Of a stretch of DNA of 5,340 nucleotides, positions 1 through 4,946 are shown one piece after another. Source of the stretch: WHTG01 sp035540515. GTDB lineage: Bacteria > Actinomycetota > Nitriliruptoria > Euzebyales > Egibacteraceae. The notes beneath the pieces were generated by a model. The model did not search any database. It was not told the origin of the DNA and was given only the letters and a program-made list of their open reading frames with translations. The DNA lies in NCBI GenBank assembly GCA_035540515.1, contig DATLGM010000143.1, positions 1-5,340 on the forward strand, in the 5' to 3' direction. Within the stretch, counting starts at the first letter, position 1; every line of letters starts with the position of its first letter. The translations under genes were made by a program, and so were the position numbers.

Positions 1-67
1 AGACGTCGCCGGCGTTGAGCCGCTCGAGCAGCTGGGCCGCGGTGGCGGTGACCAGGTCGACGCTCAC
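1..67 (-). CDS. gatA: GatA, amidase subunit of Asp-tRNA(Asn)/Glu-tRNA(Gln) amidotransferase (N-terminal fragment)
   Basis: Only the first 22 codons are present; the gene continues beyond the left edge. The visible protein reads MSVDLVTATAAQLLERLNAG, then DV, which fits the N-terminal helix of GatA, where an LT-x-A-x-x-L pattern is usual. The start is GTG at 67-65, overlapping the TGA of gatC (66-64) in a GTGA arrangement, so translational coupling is likely. In the family, GatA releases ammonia from glutamine or asparagine, and GatB uses it to amidate misacylated Glu-tRNA(Gln) or Asp-tRNA(Asn) in the cytoplasm. The amidase signature with its Ser-Ser-Lys triad lies outside the window. The call rests on position after gatC plus the short N-terminal match, so identity is likely but not proven by catalytic residues. 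Confidence 0.85.
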   Translation of the reverse strand, partial: MSVDLVTATAAQLLERLNAGDV

Positions 68-360
68 GCCTCGCCCCCCACGATGCGCGGGACGTGGAAG
101 CGGCCGTCCTCGGCCTGCGGGGCGGTGGCGATGGCCTCGGCGGGGGGCAGCGACGGGCGCGGCTCGTCGTCGCGCCACACGTTGCGCAGCGGGTAGGGGT
201 GGCTGGTGGGCGGCACGTCGGACGTGGCGACCTCCCCCACCTTCTCGGCGTAGGCGAGGATGTCCGACAGCTGCGCGCCGAGGCTGTCGACCTCCTCGTC
301 AGTCAACGCCAGGCGCGCCAGGCGCGCGACGTGGCGCACGTCGTCGGTCGACAAAGACAT
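64..360 (-). CDS. gatC: GatC, small subunit of Asp-tRNA(Asn)/Glu-tRNA(Gln) amidotransferase
   Basis: This is a complete 98-residue protein, the usual length for GatC. It has the family pattern throughout: an N-terminal helical part with RHVARLARLALTDEE (about residues 9-23), then QLSDILAYAEKVGEV, the PTSHPYPLRNVWRDDEPRPS stretch (51-70), and the C-terminal APQAEDGRFHVPRIV (80-94), the segment that wraps around GatA. GatC has no catalytic residues; it stabilises GatA and bridges it to GatB in the cytoplasmic GatCAB complex, which makes Gln-tRNA(Gln) and/or Asn-tRNA(Asn) by transamidation. The start is ATG at 360-358, with GGAG at 372-369 on the minus strand, 8 nt upstream. The gene overlaps gatA by 4 bp and leads that operon. 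The next gene upstream is divergent (574 on the plus strand), so gatC must have its own promoter in 361-573. Confidence 0.97.
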   Translation of the reverse strand: MSLSTDDVRHVARLARLALTDEEVDSLGAQLSDILAYAEKVGEVATSDVPPTSHPYPLRNVWRDDEPRPSLPPAEAIATAPQAEDGRFHVPRIVGGEA

Positions 361-396
361 TGGCAGCGCTCCGCGGACGTCGAGATCAGCGCCCCG

Positions 397-427
397 ACGC
401 TACCGCCTGCCCCCCGATCCCGCCCAA
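397..427 (-). promoter_or_regulatory. Candidate gatCA promoter
   Basis: On the minus strand a TAGCGT hexamer (402-397, TANNNT type) is preceded by TTGGGC (427-422) with a 19-nt spacer. Transcription would start near 390 and give a leader of about 30 nt that contains the GGAG Shine-Dalgarno at 372-369. The -35 is a partial match and the spacer is long, so this is a positional guess. It rests mainly on the need for a gatCA promoter in this divergent gap. The -35 element lies in the loop of the inverted repeat at 408-445. Confidence 0.28.
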
Positions 428-445
428 CGAGGGGTGCGGGGGGTG
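408..445. repeat. Imperfect GC-rich inverted repeat in the gatC / secreted-protein gap
   Basis: The arm CCCCCCG (410-416) pairs with CGGGGGG (437-443). After a 2x2 mismatch, CCC (419-421) pairs with GGG (432-434), leaving a loop of about 10 nt (422-431). Two further G-T wobbles are possible outside (408-409 with 444-445). The result is about 10 Watson-Crick pairs, all G-C. It lies between two divergent genes, so it cannot be a 3' terminator for either. It spans the candidate -35 of gatC, so it could be an operator, a structured DNA element, or chance in C/G-tract DNA. Confidence 0.5.
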
Positions 446-508
446 CGTGTACCTGCGTGCTGCAGCTGCTGCCACCCGGTCGTCCCTGGCCGTCCGACAC
501 GGTGCGCT

Positions 509-538
509 TTGGTCCCCGTGCTTGCAAAAGGCTACGGT
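509..538 (+). promoter_or_regulatory. Candidate promoter of the secreted 3D-like protein
   Basis: A TACGGT hexamer (533-538, TANNNT type) follows TTGGTC (509-514) with an 18-nt spacer. Transcription would start near 545 and give a leader of about 29 nt carrying the GAGAGG Shine-Dalgarno at 561-566. The geometry is right for a vegetative sigma factor, but the hexamers are only moderate matches. Confidence 0.35.
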
Positions 539-560
539 CGGAGGGTCGTTTGCCCCCTTC

Positions 561-566
561 GAGAGG
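561..566 (+). promoter_or_regulatory. Shine-Dalgarno GAGAGG that fixes the GTG start at 574
   Basis: GAGAGG lies 7 nt before GTG at 574. This frame is open far upstream, to an ATG at 94 that runs antisense through gatC, so the ribosome site decides the start. From GTG 574 the protein begins with a normal signal peptide, which supports the choice over the upstream ATG or the internal ATG at 604. Confidence 0.7.
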
Positions 567-573
567 TCAATTT

Positions 574-1077
574 GTGTCGATTGCGAAGCGCCGTACCACC
601 GCAATGCTTGCGGTAGGCGCACTCGCGTTGGGTCTGCCGGCCGCTGCGCCCAGCCAGGCCCACCACCGGGACTCCGACCGGTGGGAGCGCCGGCTGGGCC
701 ACCACCACGGCGCCTGGATCTACCGCACCGACCGTCGGCTGAGCTGGCACCGCCGCTGGCACCGCTGGCACGCAGACAACGATGGCAAGACCGGCACCAA
801 GCACGCCACGGGCCCGTCGCTGCGGGTGGAGTCGACCGCGTACTGCCTGACCGGCTACATGGCCAACGGGCAGCGAGCCCACACCGGCGCCGTCGCGATG
901 AACGGGGTGCCGCTGGGCACGAAGTTCGTCATCACCTCGGGTCCGATGCGCGGCGAGCGGGTGACTGTCAAGGACCGCATCGGTCACGGCTCGGAGTTCG
1001 ACGTCGCGATGCCCAACCGGTGCTCGTCGGCGCGGCGGTACGGCCGGCGCATGGTGAACATCCGCCGCATCACGTAG
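574..1077 (+). CDS. Secreted 3D-domain / RlpA-like double-psi beta-barrel protein
   Basis: This 167-residue protein is predicted to be exported. Residues 1-29 form a signal peptide: a basic n-region (AKRR), a hydrophobic core MLAVGALALGL, and a likely signal peptidase I site after SQA-29. Residues 30-67 are rich in His, Trp and Arg, with WHRRWHRWH at 58-66. Residues 86-166 resemble the 3D domain (named for three Asp) of the double-psi-barrel superfamily: STAYCLTG, then VPLGTKFVI, VKDRIGHGSEFDVAMP and a closing YGRRMVNIRRI. Asp134 and Asp143 fit the second and third Asp; the first site reads AMNG (108-111) where AVDP is usual. Family members such as the B. subtilis YocH type and RlpA bind or cleave peptidoglycan, so a cell-wall role is inferred. 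Cys91 and Cys150 may form a disulfide. The gene is divergent from gatC and 47 bp before the acyl-CoA ligase. Enzymatic activity cannot be judged from sequence. Confidence 0.85.
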   Translation: MSIAKRRTTAMLAVGALALGLPAAAPSQAHHRDSDRWERRLGHHHGAWIYRTDRRLSWHRRWHRWHADNDGKTGTKHATGPSLRVESTAYCLTGYMANGQRAHTGAVAMNGVPLGTKFVITSGPMRGERVTVKDRIGHGSEFDVAMPNRCSSARRYGRRMVNIRRIT

Positions 1078-1093
1078 GCGGGTAGGCTCCCGC
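1078..1093 (+). promoter_or_regulatory. Short hairpin with TANNNT motif in its loop, possible promoter of the acyl-CoA ligase
   Basis: GCGGG (1078-1082) and CCCGC (1089-1093) form a perfect 5-bp stem around the 6-nt loop TAGGCT (1083-1088), directly after the stop of the secreted-protein gene. TAGGCT fits an actinobacterial -10 and lies 36 nt before the ATG at 1125, but no convincing -35 is found 16-19 nt upstream. With no T-tract it is a poor intrinsic terminator. It may be a weak promoter for the ligase, or the two plus-strand genes may be co-transcribed across it. Confidence 0.25.
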
Positions 1094-1124
1094 GGCTCGC
1101 GACCGCTGACGCCCGGGGGACCCC

Positions 1125-2678
1125 ATGAGCCACGTGTTCACCAGCCGCTACGACGACGTCGAGATCCCGGACGTCGGCATCCACGACTTCGTGCTGGCCG
1201 GCGCCGGCGACCACCCTGACCGGCTGGCTGCAGTCGACGGCCCCTCGGGGCGTTCCTACACCTACGGGCAGCTCGCCGGCATGATCCGCGCCTTCGCCGG
1301 CGGGCTGGCCGGCCGCGGGTTCGGCAAGGGCGACGTGCTGGCCGTGATCGCGCCGAACATCCCCGAGTACGCGGTGGTGTTCCTCGGCACGACCATGGCC
1401 GGCGGCACCGTCACGACGGTCAACCCGACCTATGGCGCGGAGGAGATCGCGTACCAGCTGCGCGACGCGGGCGCCTCGATCGCCATCACCATCGGGATGT
1501 TCCTGCCGGCGGTGCGCCAGGCGGCCGACGAGGTCGGCGTGAGCGACGTGTTCACTTTCGACGCCGTTGACGGGGCGGAGCAGTTCCTGGGACTGTTCGG
1601 CGAGCCGCTGGAGCGCAGCGTCGAGGTCAACCCGGCCACCGACGTCGCCGTCCTCCCCTACTCGTCGGGCACGACCGGCATGCCCAAGGGCGTGATGCTG
1701 ACGCACCGCAACCTGGTGGCGAACCTGCAGCAGATCAAGCCCGGCGTCGACATGGGCGACGACGAGGTCGTCATCGCGGTGCTGCCGTTCTTCCACATCT
1801 ACGGCATGCAGGTGCTGATGAACGGCATCCTCCAGCACGGCGGGACGCTGGTGACCATGCCCCGCTTCGACCTCGAGCAGTTCCTGTCGCTGATCGCCGA
1901 GCACAAGGTGACCCGCGCTTTCGTCGTCCCGCCGATCGTGCTGGCGCTGGCCAAGCATCCCCTCGTGGACAACTACGACCTGTCCAGCCTCAAGCAGGTG
2001 GTGTCCGGGGCCGCCCCGCTGGGCGCGGACCTCGCCGGCGCCGCCACCCAGCGCATCGGCACCGACGTCGTGCAGGGCTACGGCCTGACCGAGACCAGCC
2101 CCGTGACCCATCTCACCCCGCTGGGCGCGCCCAAGCCGGGGACGGTCGGCGTGCTCGTGCCGAGTCTGGAGATGCGCATCGTCGACCCCGCAACCGGCGA
2201 GGACCAGGGGCCCGGCGGCGAGGGGGAGATCTGGGTTCGCGGCCCCAACGTCATGAAGGGCTACCTGGGCCGGGCGTCGGAGACCGGTGAGATGCTCGAC
2301 GACGACGGCTGGCTGCACACGGGCGACATCGGCGTCGTCGACGACGAGGGCTACCTGTCGATCACCGACCGGCTCAAGGAGCTCATCAAGTTCAAGGGCT
2401 TCCAGGTGCCTCCCGCCGAGCTCGAGGCGCTGCTGATCTCGCATCCCAAGATCGCCGACTGCGCCGTGATCGGCGTGCCCGACGAGGACGCCGGCGAGAT
2501 CCCCCGCGCCTACGTCGTGGCGGCGCCCGGGCAGGACCTGACCGCCGAGGAGGTCACGGCCTTCACCGCCGAGCACCTCGCCAGCTACAAGCAGGTGCGC
2601 GAGGTCGAGTTCATCGACGAGATCCCCAAGTCGGCCAGCGGCAAGATCCTGCGGCGGGAGCTGCGCGCCCGCGTCTGA
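1125..2678 (+). CDS. 4-coumarate--CoA-ligase-like acyl-CoA synthetase (AMP-binding family)
   Basis: A complete 517-residue adenylate-forming enzyme of usual length. It should activate a carboxylic acid with ATP to an acyl-AMP and then transfer it to CoA in the cytoplasm. Seen in order: the P-loop YSSGTTGMPKG (179-189), PFFHIYGM (221-228), SGAAPLG (294-300), GYGLTE (318-323), GEIWVRG (367-373), HTGD (398-401), the hinge region DRLKELIKFKG (415-425), and C-terminal PKSASGKILRREL (501-513) with the catalytic Lys at 507. All core motifs are intact, so the enzyme should be active. PFFHIYGM and SGAAPLG resemble plant and bacterial 4CL more than long-chain FadD, but the substrate (aryl, phenylpropanoid or medium-chain acid) cannot be fixed. 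The ATG at 1125 has GGGGGA 4 nt before it, a rather short spacing; an in-frame GTG at 1134 is the alternative. No beta-oxidation or phenylpropanoid genes are nearby. Its stop abuts that of ligA. Confidence 0.95.
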   Translation: MSHVFTSRYDDVEIPDVGIHDFVLAGAGDHPDRLAAVDGPSGRSYTYGQLAGMIRAFAGGLAGRGFGKGDVLAVIAPNIPEYAVVFLGTTMAGGTVTTVNPTYGAEEIAYQLRDAGASIAITIGMFLPAVRQAADEVGVSDVFTFDAVDGAEQFLGLFGEPLERSVEVNPATDVAVLPYSSGTTGMPKGVMLTHRNLVANLQQIKPGVDMGDDEVVIAVLPFFHIYGMQVLMNGILQHGGTLVTMPRFDLEQFLSLIAEHKVTRAFVVPPIVLALAKHPLVDNYDLSSLKQVVSGAAPLGADLAGAATQRIGTDVVQGYGLTETSPVTHLTPLGAPKPGTVGVLVPSLEMRIVDPATGEDQGPGGEGEIWVRGPNVMKGYLGRASETGEMLDDDGWLHTGDIGVVDDEGYLSITDRLKELIKFKGFQVPPAELEALLISHPKIADCAVIGVPDEDAGEIPRAYVVAAPGQDLTAEEVTAFTAEHLASYKQVREVEFIDEIPKSASGKILRRELRARV

Positions 2679-4706
2679 CTATGCGGGTAGCGCGCCGGTC
2701 TCGAGCAGCGTCACGAACCCGGACTCGTCAGTCATCGGCACGTCCAGCTCCTCGGCTTTGGTGACCTTCGCCGCACCCGGGTCGCTGCCGACCACCACCA
2801 CCGAGGTCTTCTTCGACACGCTGCCGGTGGCCTTGCCGCCGCGGTCCTCGACCGCCTGCTTGGCCTCGTCGCGCGTGAAGCCCTCGAGGTTGCCGGTGAC
2901 CACGACCGTCCAGCCCGCCAGGGTGTCGCCCACGCGGGTGGTCTCGGTGTCCATCCGCACCCCAAGGTCACGCAGGTCGTCCAGCAGCGCCTGGCTGCGC
3001 TCGTTGTCCAGGAAGCTGCGCAGCGCCGCCGCACGGGTCGGTCCGACGCCGCTGATGGCGGCGATGTCGTCCGCCGAGGCGGCGCGGATCGCGTCCATGG
3101 TTCCGAAGTGGCGGGCGATGACCCTGGCGACGGTGCCGCCGATCATGCGGATGTTCAGCGCGATGAGCAGGCGCTCGAGTGGCTGCTGCTTGGACTTGGC
3201 GATGCCGTCGAGCAACAGCTCGACCTTGCGCTGACCGAAGCCCTCCAGCGGCAACAGGTCGTCGGCGCTGAGCCGGTAGATGTCGGCGAGGTTGGTCACC
3301 AACCCCTGGTCGAGCAGCACCTTGGCGGTCTCGTAGCCCAGCCCCTCGATGTCCATCCCCCCGCGGCTGGCGAAGTGCGCCAGCGACTCCAGCAGGCGGT
3401 TGGGGCAGTCCAGGTTCGTGCAGAACGACGCGGCCTCCCCGTCGAGCCGTTCGATCGGCGAGCCGCAGAACGGGCAGGTGTCGGGAAACACCCATGGGCC
3501 GGCGGCCTCGACCTCGGGCGGACGCTGCGAGAGCACCGGCCCGACGACCTCCGGGATCACGTCGCCGGCCTTGCGCACGATGATCGTGTCACCGGGGCGG
3601 ACGTCTTTCATCCGCGCCTGGTCTTCGTTGTGCAACGTGGCCAGCTGCAGGGTCGAGCCGGCGACCCGCACCGGCTCGAAGCTGGCGAACGGGGTGACCT
3701 TCCCGGTGCGGCCGACGTTGACGAAGATGTCGATCAGCTTCGTCTGCTGCTCCTCCGGTGGGTACTTGAACGCGATCGCCCACCGGGGGCTGTGACTGGT
3801 CGACCCCAGCCGGCGCTGCAGGCTCAGGTCGTCGACCTTCACGACGACACCGTCGATCTCGTAGGCGGTGTCGTGGCGGTGCTCGCCCCAGTGCTCGACG
3901 AACCCCCAGACCTCGTCGAGGGTGTCGAACGTGCGCGTCTGCTCCGCCACCGGCAGCCCGGCCTTCTCCAGCCAGCCGAGGAACTCCGAGTGGCTGCTGA
4001 CCGTCAACCCGTCCAGCGCCCCCATTCCGTGGCAGATCAGCCGCAGCGGCCGCTGCGCGGTCTTGTCCGGGTCCTTCTGGCGCAGCGCACCGGAGGCGGC
4101 GTTGCGCGGGTTGGCGAACCGCGCCTCCCCCGCGGCCTCGCGCGCTTCGTTCATCGCGTTGAACTCCGCGACCGGGAAGAACACCTCGCCGCGGGCCTCC
4201 ACCAGCGCCGGCGGGTCGTCGATCTCCAGGTAGTCCGGGACGTTGGCGATGGTCCGGACGTTGGCGGTCACGTTCTCACCGGTGCGCCCGTCGCCGCGGG
4301 TGACTGCCTGCTCGAGCCGGCCGCGGACGTAGCTGACGCTGATGGCGACGCCGTCGATCTTCAGCTCGCAGGTGTAGCGGACCGTCGCTCCCTCGAGCAT
4401 CCGCTCGTTGCGGTCGGCCCAACGCTGCAGATCTTCGCGGGAGAAGGCGTTGTCCAGCGACAGCATCGGCTGGCGGTGCGCGACCTCGGCGAACGCCCCC
4501 GAGACCGGTGCGCCCACCTTGTGCGTCGGGCTGTTCGGGTCGTCCAGTTCCGGGTGCTGCGCCTCGAGCTCTTGCAGCTCGCGCATGAGCGCGTCGAACT
4601 CGGCGTCGGGAATCGAGGGGTCAGAAAGGACGTAATAGCGGTAACGGTGCGATTCGATCTCGCTGCGCAGCGTCTCGACGCGCCGGCGCGTCTGGGGATC
4701 AGCCAT
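2679..4706 (-). CDS. ligA: LigA, NAD+-dependent DNA ligase
   Basis: A complete 675-residue protein, typical for bacterial LigA. It seals nicks in DNA during replication and repair, using NAD+ as adenylate donor. Domain Ia (about 1-70) has the NMN-binding pattern YYVLSDPSIPDAEFD (24-38). The adenylation domain carries the nucleophile Lys116 in KIDG (116-119), RGDGRTGEN (137-145), RGEVFFP (172-178), Lys290 in VVVKVDD and Lys314 in AFKYP, close to the known E. coli numbering. An OB fold follows (about 320-400, VGRTGKVTPFA at 331-341). A four-Cys zinc finger comes next (Cys411, 414, 429, 434), then helix-hairpin-helix repeats (LEGFGQRK, IRMIGG, ISGVGPTRAA, about 487-561) and a BRCT domain (about 593-669). 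Nothing essential is missing. The ATG at 4706-4704 has no Shine-Dalgarno and sits 9 nt after a strong -10, which suggests a leaderless message. The next in-frame Met (41) would lose domain Ia. The stop is adjacent to the convergent acyl-CoA ligase stop. Confidence 0.99.
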   Translation of the reverse strand: MADPQTRRRVETLRSEIESHRYRYYVLSDPSIPDAEFDALMRELQELEAQHPELDDPNSPTHKVGAPVSGAFAEVAHRQPMLSLDNAFSREDLQRWADRNERMLEGATVRYTCELKIDGVAISVSYVRGRLEQAVTRGDGRTGENVTANVRTIANVPDYLEIDDPPALVEARGEVFFPVAEFNAMNEAREAAGEARFANPRNAASGALRQKDPDKTAQRPLRLICHGMGALDGLTVSSHSEFLGWLEKAGLPVAEQTRTFDTLDEVWGFVEHWGEHRHDTAYEIDGVVVKVDDLSLQRRLGSTSHSPRWAIAFKYPPEEQQTKLIDIFVNVGRTGKVTPFASFEPVRVAGSTLQLATLHNEDQARMKDVRPGDTIIVRKAGDVIPEVVGPVLSQRPPEVEAAGPWVFPDTCPFCGSPIERLDGEAASFCTNLDCPNRLLESLAHFASRGGMDIEGLGYETAKVLLDQGLVTNLADIYRLSADDLLPLEGFGQRKVELLLDGIAKSKQQPLERLLIALNIRMIGGTVARVIARHFGTMDAIRAASADDIAAISGVGPTRAAALRSFLDNERSQALLDDLRDLGVRMDTETTRVGDTLAGWTVVVTGNLEGFTRDEAKQAVEDRGGKATGSVSKKTSVVVVGSDPGAAKVTKAEELDVPMTDESGFVTLLETGALPA

Positions 4707-4715
4707 ATTTGACTA

Positions 4716-4744
4716 ATTCTAAGTTTCAGCCGTGTCGTTGCCGA
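4716..4744 (-). promoter_or_regulatory. ligA promoter, probably leaderless
   Basis: On the minus strand TAGAAT (4721-4716) matches the -10 consensus at 5 of 6 positions, and TCGGCA (4744-4739) matches TTGACA at 4 of 6, with a 17-nt spacer. Only 9 nt separate the -10 from the ligA ATG, so transcription should begin within about 3 nt of the start codon or on its A. There is no room for a Shine-Dalgarno. The -10 lies in a marked AT-rich island (about 4704-4728) in otherwise GC-rich DNA, which strengthens the call. Confidence 0.7.
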
Positions 4745-4758
4745 GAACTCTGTCGTTG
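4733..4758. repeat. Direct repeat TGTCGTTG x2 around the ligA -35
   Basis: TGTCGTTG occurs at 4733-4740 and again, identical, at 4751-4758, 18 bp apart. The first copy overlaps the ligA spacer and the edge of its -35 (4744-4739), and the second lies just upstream of the -35. Two same-face half sites here could bind a regulator, but an 8-bp repeat may also be chance. Confidence 0.35.
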
Positions 4759-4790
4759 AGTCCGCCGTCACCACACCGACCGACACGCAC

Positions 4791-4794
4791 GAGG
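4791..4794 (+). promoter_or_regulatory. Shine-Dalgarno GAGG that favours the ATG at 4803
   Basis: GAGG lies 8 nt before ATG 4803 but only 2 nt before the in-frame ATG at 4797. The spacing favours 4803 as the true start of the small membrane protein; starting at 4797 would add only Met-Thr. Confidence 0.55.
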
Positions 4795-4802
4795 CGATGA
4801 CC

Positions 4803-4946
4803 ATGGCGATGCCCCTGCTGGTGCTCCTGCTGACCGCCGCCGCGATCCTCGTGGTGTGGACGCCGCCCAAGCCGCAGCCGCTGCGGGTCCGCCGCAACCC
4901 GCTGCAGGAAGAGGTCCTGGCCCGCTACCTCGAGCAGCGGCGCTAG
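4803..4946 (+). CDS. Small single-pass membrane protein, function unknown
   Basis: A 47-residue protein that I do not recognise. Residues 4-19 (PLLVLLLTAAAILVVW) form one hydrophobic helix. A Pro-rich turn follows (TPPKPQP, 20-26), then a basic segment (LRVRR, 27-31) and a charged, probably helical tail (LQEEVLARYLEQRR, 34-47). The positive charges after the helix suggest an N-out, C-in topology. Coding is supported by a GAGG ribosome site at the right spacing, by G or C at the third position in 46 of 47 sense codons, and by a location in the ligA-mnmA gap where no other gene is seen. It is divergent from ligA and converges on mnmA, with both stops sharing CTAG at 4943-4946. No clear plus-strand promoter was found; TTGACT at 4709-4714 looks like a -35 but lacks a good -10 at normal spacing. 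It could be a lineage-specific small protein; no role can be assigned. Confidence 0.7.
   Translation: MAMPLLVLLLTAAAILVVWTPPKPQPLRVRRNPLQEEVLARYLEQRR

Noticed and set aside
431..443. G-quadruplex at GGGGTGCGGGGGG
   Set aside because: Only two G-runs are present, not the four needed for an intramolecular quadruplex; the inverted-repeat reading explains the tracts better.
94..573. N-terminal extension of the secreted protein back to ATG 94
   Set aside because: It would run antisense through gatC, gives a Gly/Arg-rich string, and would bury the signal peptide. GTG 574 has a good ribosome site and a normal signal peptide.
538..573. c-di-AMP (ydaO-type) riboswitch before the cell-wall-type gene
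   Set aside because: Actinobacterial cell-wall hydrolase genes often carry one, but the leader from the likely start near 545 is only about 30 nt and lacks the conserved core.
15..1085. 356-codon plus-strand frame spanning gatC and the secreted protein
   Set aside because: Arg/Pro/Ala-rich out-of-frame product overlapping two well-supported genes; a GC artefact.
1096..1108. 13-bp CTCGCGACCGCTG shared with 4962-4974
   Set aside because: One match of this length is not surprising in 5 kb of GC-rich DNA; one copy is intergenic and the other lies inside mnmA, with no further similarity.
984..2576. 530-codon open frame on the minus strand across the acyl-CoA ligase
   Set aside because: It is the antisense shadow of an intact gene. 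Its product is a His/Asp/Arg/Gly-rich low-complexity string with no domain pattern, as expected when high GC3 removes stops from the opposite frame.
3108..4712. 534-codon open frame on the plus strand across ligA
   Set aside because: Antisense shadow of ligA with the same low-complexity Arg/Val/Asp/Leu composition and no recognisable motif.
4745..4758. Possible LexA (SOS) box GAAC...GTTG upstream of ligA
   Set aside because: The half sites are 6 nt apart, not the 4 of the actinobacterial GAAC-N4-GTTC box, and the right half is imperfect.
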